Assembly: GCF_027497215.1 (NCBI RefSeq)
Contig: NZ_CP114904.1
Location: 5,909,001-5,973,000, forward strand
Source of the DNA: Micromonospora sp. WMMD812
GTDB lineage: Bacteria > Actinomycetota > Actinomycetes > Mycobacteriales > Micromonosporaceae
DNA length: 64,000 nt
Direction: 5' to 3'
Position numbers and translations under genes: made by a program. Under the pieces are notes generated by a model. It was not told the DNA's origin. It worked only from the letters and a program-made list of their open reading frames with translations, and searched no databases. Shown one piece after another: positions 61,854 through 64,000 of the stretch. Position 1 is the first letter of the stretch; each line of letters starts with the position of its first letter.

Positions 61854-63347
61854 CTACGGACGCCGGGTCAGCCGCCACCCGAGAGATGGCGCGGCGGTGG
61901 CGGTGTCGGCGCGCAGCGGAACGCGTACCCCGGCGGCCTCCACCGAGCCGACCACCTGTCCGGCGGGAACCTCGGGGCCCGGCGCGACGGTCTCGACCCG
62001 GACCGGGACCGCCAGACCCGGCCAGCCGATCACCGTCAGCGGCGCGGCCGGGCTGACCGCGGCCGTGGCACCCCAAGCGGTCTCCACCCGACCCACCGGT
62101 GCGGCCGCGAGCAACGCGTATTCCTTGACGATGCGGCGCAGCGCCGCGAGCAGTCGCCGGACCACCGTGTTGACCGCGGCGAGCTGTTCCGGCGTGTCGG
62201 TGCCCGGCTGGTTGAACACCGCACCGACAACGATCAACGTACGCGCGCCCACCTTGAGCCGGGCGGCGAAGACGAGGTTGCCGCCGGCCTCGTCGGTCGA
62301 GCCGGTCTTGATGCCGAAGACGCCGTCGACGCCGAGCAGGTCGTTGTAGTTCCTGATCCGACCGGCGACCGGGATGGTGGCCTCGCGCAGCTCGACGATG
62401 TGGGCGAAGACCGGCATCTTCAGCGCGGCCCGAGCGAGAGCGACCTGGTCGGCTGCCGTGCTGACGGTGCTCGGCAGAAAGCCGCTCGGGTCGGTGTAAT
62501 GCGTGTCGGTCAGTCCCAACTCGTCCGCCGCGGCGTTCATCTTGGCGACGAAGGCGCCCTCGCTGCCGGAGTCCCAGACCGCGAGTTGATGGGCGATGTT
62601 GTTGGCCGAGGGAAGCATGAGCGCCTCCAACGCCTCCCGCTCGGTGATCCGTTCCCCGGCGACGACCGGCACCAGCGACTGCCCGCTGGGGATGCGTGCC
62701 CGGTAGTCGGCCACGTCGGCGTCCGTGACGGTCAGCGTCGGGCCCTGTTCCGCGCCCTTGAGCGGGTGCTCCTTGAGGATGACGTACGCCGTCATCACCT
62801 TCGCCACGCTCCCGATCGGCTGGGCGGCTCCGCCCCCGGAGCCACCGATTCGGCCCAGACTCTCGACCATGAGTTCCGCCGAGCCCCTGCTCGCCCAGGG
62901 CAGCGACGGCGCCGGACCCGGAATCCGCAGCGTCGAGGCGATCGAGGTGCTGACGGCCGCCGCGGGAAGCTCGCGGGTGAGCTGCACCGCGACGCCCGAT
63001 CCGAGGAGCGCGGCCAGGACGAGCACGACGACCACGGGGAGCAGCCAGCGGCGCCGTTTCCGCACGGAGGCGGGACCAGCATCCCCCTCGGCACCGGGGT
63101 GCGACCCGGACCTGGCGGGCTGACCATCGCGGACCGGGGCGGCGGCACGGTCGGCCGGCTGCCCGACGGCGCGGTTGCCGGCCACGGGTACGGCCGCCCG
63201 ACCCGCGGCGGGGCGGGGCTCGCCGGCGCGACTGCCGTACACGGCGCCGCCGGATCGACGCGGAACGGGACCCGCCCGGTGACCGAACTCGCCCGGCGCC
63301 GAACTGCCCTGTTCGCCCTCGTCTCTCGACCGTCCCACCTGCGGCAT
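61854..63347 (-). CDS. dacA: D-alanyl-D-alanine carboxypeptidase (PBP5/DacA type)
   Basis: A 497-residue serine peptidase of the S11 family that trims the terminal D-Ala of peptidoglycan stems. The first ~98 residues are a disordered, charged cytoplasmic region, then the membrane helix WLLPVVVVLVLAALLGSGVAV (about 101-121). The extracellular catalytic domain has GSVAKVM (Ser180, Lys183), LPSANNIA (SxN) and GIKTGSTDEAGG (KTG). A C-terminal beta domain (about 395-490) follows. It is anchored at the N-terminus rather than by a C-terminal helix. The ATG at 63347 has GAAGGCG just upstream. Confidence 0.9.
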   Translation of the reverse strand: MPQVGRSRDEGEQGSSAPGEFGHRAGPVPRRSGGAVYGSRAGEPRPAAGRAAVPVAGNRAVGQPADRAAAPVRDGQPARSGSHPGAEGDAGPASVRKRRRWLLPVVVVLVLAALLGSGVAVQLTRELPAAAVSTSIASTLRIPGPAPSLPWASRGSAELMVESLGRIGGSGGGAAQPIGSVAKVMTAYVILKEHPLKGAEQGPTLTVTDADVADYRARIPSGQSLVPVVAGERITEREALEALMLPSANNIAHQLAVWDSGSEGAFVAKMNAAADELGLTDTHYTDPSGFLPSTVSTAADQVALARAALKMPVFAHIVELREATIPVAGRIRNYNDLLGVDGVFGIKTGSTDEAGGNLVFAARLKVGARTLIVVGAVFNQPGTDTPEQLAAVNTVVRRLLAALRRIVKEYALLAAAPVGRVETAWGATAAVSPAAPLTVIGWPGLAVPVRVETVAPGPEVPAGQVVGSVEAAGVRVPLRADTATAAPSLGWRLTRRP

Positions 63348-63538
63348 CTACACGCCTTCTTTCCCCCGACCCAGTAAGACGCAGTCACCGAAGGTAACAA
63401 GTCACGGGGCTCGTCGTCGCCCCTCGGCCGGGCGGACTCTGCGGAGGACCGCGGGCGGTCTTCGCCGCCGTTCCGGTCCGAGCGCCCCGCGGAACGATCC
63501 ACCGGCGCTGAGAAAGACGCCCATCAACAGGGCGGACC

Positions 63539-63612
63539 TGGAGCGGGCGACGGGAATCGAACCCGCACCGTCAGTTTGGAAGACTGAAGCTCTGCCATTG
63601 AGCTACGCCCGC
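63539..63612 (-). tRNA. tRNA-Gly (anticodon TCC)
   Basis: Minus-strand cloverleaf: acceptor GCGGGCG / CGCCCGC, anticodon loop CTTCCAA giving TCC, T-arm GGTTCGATTCC, discriminator T followed by encoded CCA at 63541-63539. Confidence 0.95.
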
Positions 63613-63896
63613 GTGCGCCCGGGCGCAGCCGGACGCGCCGACAGACTACCCGGTCCCGAGGCTGCCCGCGCAGCCGCCTCGGCCGCGCGCCGCCCCGCGG
63701 TCGCGCCTCCCATGATCCGCCCTACTTCACGGAAAGTGTGGCCTCCGCGCGGCCGCAGCCCACAAGTTCCGTGATGTTGTCGCCTCCCGGGTCTCCCGCG
63801 CCCTTTCCCGGGGGAGCGTCGAGGAGGGCGAAGTGTCGGGTTGGCCGTGCCCCGTGGCCCGGGCCGGGCTCCGACGTCATACACTTCTCGTCGCCA

Positions 63897-63970
63897 CGGG
63901 GTGTGGCGCAGCTTGGTAGCGCACTCGCTTTGGGAGCGAGGGGCCGTGGGTTCAAATCCCGCCACCCCGA
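63897..63970 (+). tRNA. tRNA-Pro (anticodon TGG)
   Basis: Plus-strand cloverleaf: acceptor CGGGGTG / CACCCCG, anticodon loop TTTGGGA giving TGG, T-arm GGTTCAAATCC, discriminator A. The next bases are CAG, so CCA is not encoded, unlike the other two tRNAs here. Bases 63613-63896 before it hold no gene. Confidence 0.95.
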
Positions 63971-64000
63971 CAGTCGTCCGCGGCCGGGTCGCCCCGGGGG

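Noticed and set aside
63603..63965. Minus-strand frame beginning MAGFEPTAPRSQSE
   Set aside because: It is the antisense of tRNA-Pro plus intergenic sequence. Such MAGFEPTAP frames are a well-known false gene call over tRNAs.

Overview
The window is chromosomal DNA of a very GC-rich actinomycete. The codon usage, frequent GTG starts, leaderless promoters, cobalamin genes, mycothiol-type DsbA protein and overall gene content point to Micromonosporaceae (Micromonospora-like); the genus is an inference. I see no phage, transposase, CRISPR array or rRNA. There are three tRNA genes (Arg-TCT, Gly-TCC, Pro-TGG), about 57 protein genes, one clear pseudogene and many palindromic terminators between convergent genes.

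Layout. 1-5 kb: a methyltransferase, a small membrane protein, a decayed methyltransferase pseudogene, tRNA-Arg, a catalytically dead trypsin-fold protein and an alpha/beta hydrolase. 4.5-6.1 kb: a ribosome hibernation factor-like protein divergent from a single-stranded DNA-binding protein. 6.2-22.6 kb: cobalamin genes in three blocks (cobD-cobQ; cobB plus a GNAT; cobC-cobT-cysG), interrupted by a rhodanese, a P-loop kinase, a 16-bp tandem repeat, an M20 peptidase, an ATP-dependent DNA ligase, SURF1 and a bifunctional penicillin-binding protein. 22.7-26.8 kb: trehalose genes, otsA and an otsB-GH15 fusion. 27.1-34.2 kb: EttA, a thioesterase, a YbjN protein, a truncated haemoglobin, an MFS transporter and an MscS channel. 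34.5-36.5 kb: an HNH nuclease and a sortase with its probable surface partner.

36.6-49.6 kb holds an Lrp/AsnC regulator divergent from an almost gapless operon for complete tryptophan breakdown by the kynurenine / 3-hydroxyanthranilate meta-cleavage route. The genes are kynA, kynU, kmo, semialdehyde dehydrogenase, hydratase, acetaldehyde dehydrogenase, aldolase, decarboxylase, RidA-type deaminase, 3-HAA dioxygenase and ACMS decarboxylase, giving alanine, pyruvate and acetyl-CoA. No classical kynurenine formamidase is present. An amidase-signature gene with its own leaderless promoter follows. Two related mini-ORF repeats (84 and 75 bp) sit exactly between operon genes, each overlapping the upstream stop and the downstream start by ATGA.

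49.6-64 kb: a small membrane protein, a DUF5130 protein, aminopeptidase N, a mycothiol-dependent DsbA-like protein, a DUF1015 protein, RpiB, a secreted M14 carboxypeptidase, a royal-jelly-like beta-propeller, a GNAT, a D-Ala-D-Ala carboxypeptidase and two tRNAs. EttA, thioesterase, glbO, HNH, DUF5130, pepN, DsbA-like and rpiB follow the order I recall from Mycobacterium tuberculosis (about Rv2477c to Rv2465c), so the sortase and tryptophan genes look inserted into an old conserved block.

The observations most worth a second look are the mini-ORF repeats, a CobB whose amidotransferase cysteine is Gly, a 48-nt palindrome that supplies both stop codons of a convergent pair, a perfect 19-bp palindrome in the penicillin-binding protein promoter, the 16-bp tandem repeat, and two copies of a long palindromic intergenic element.
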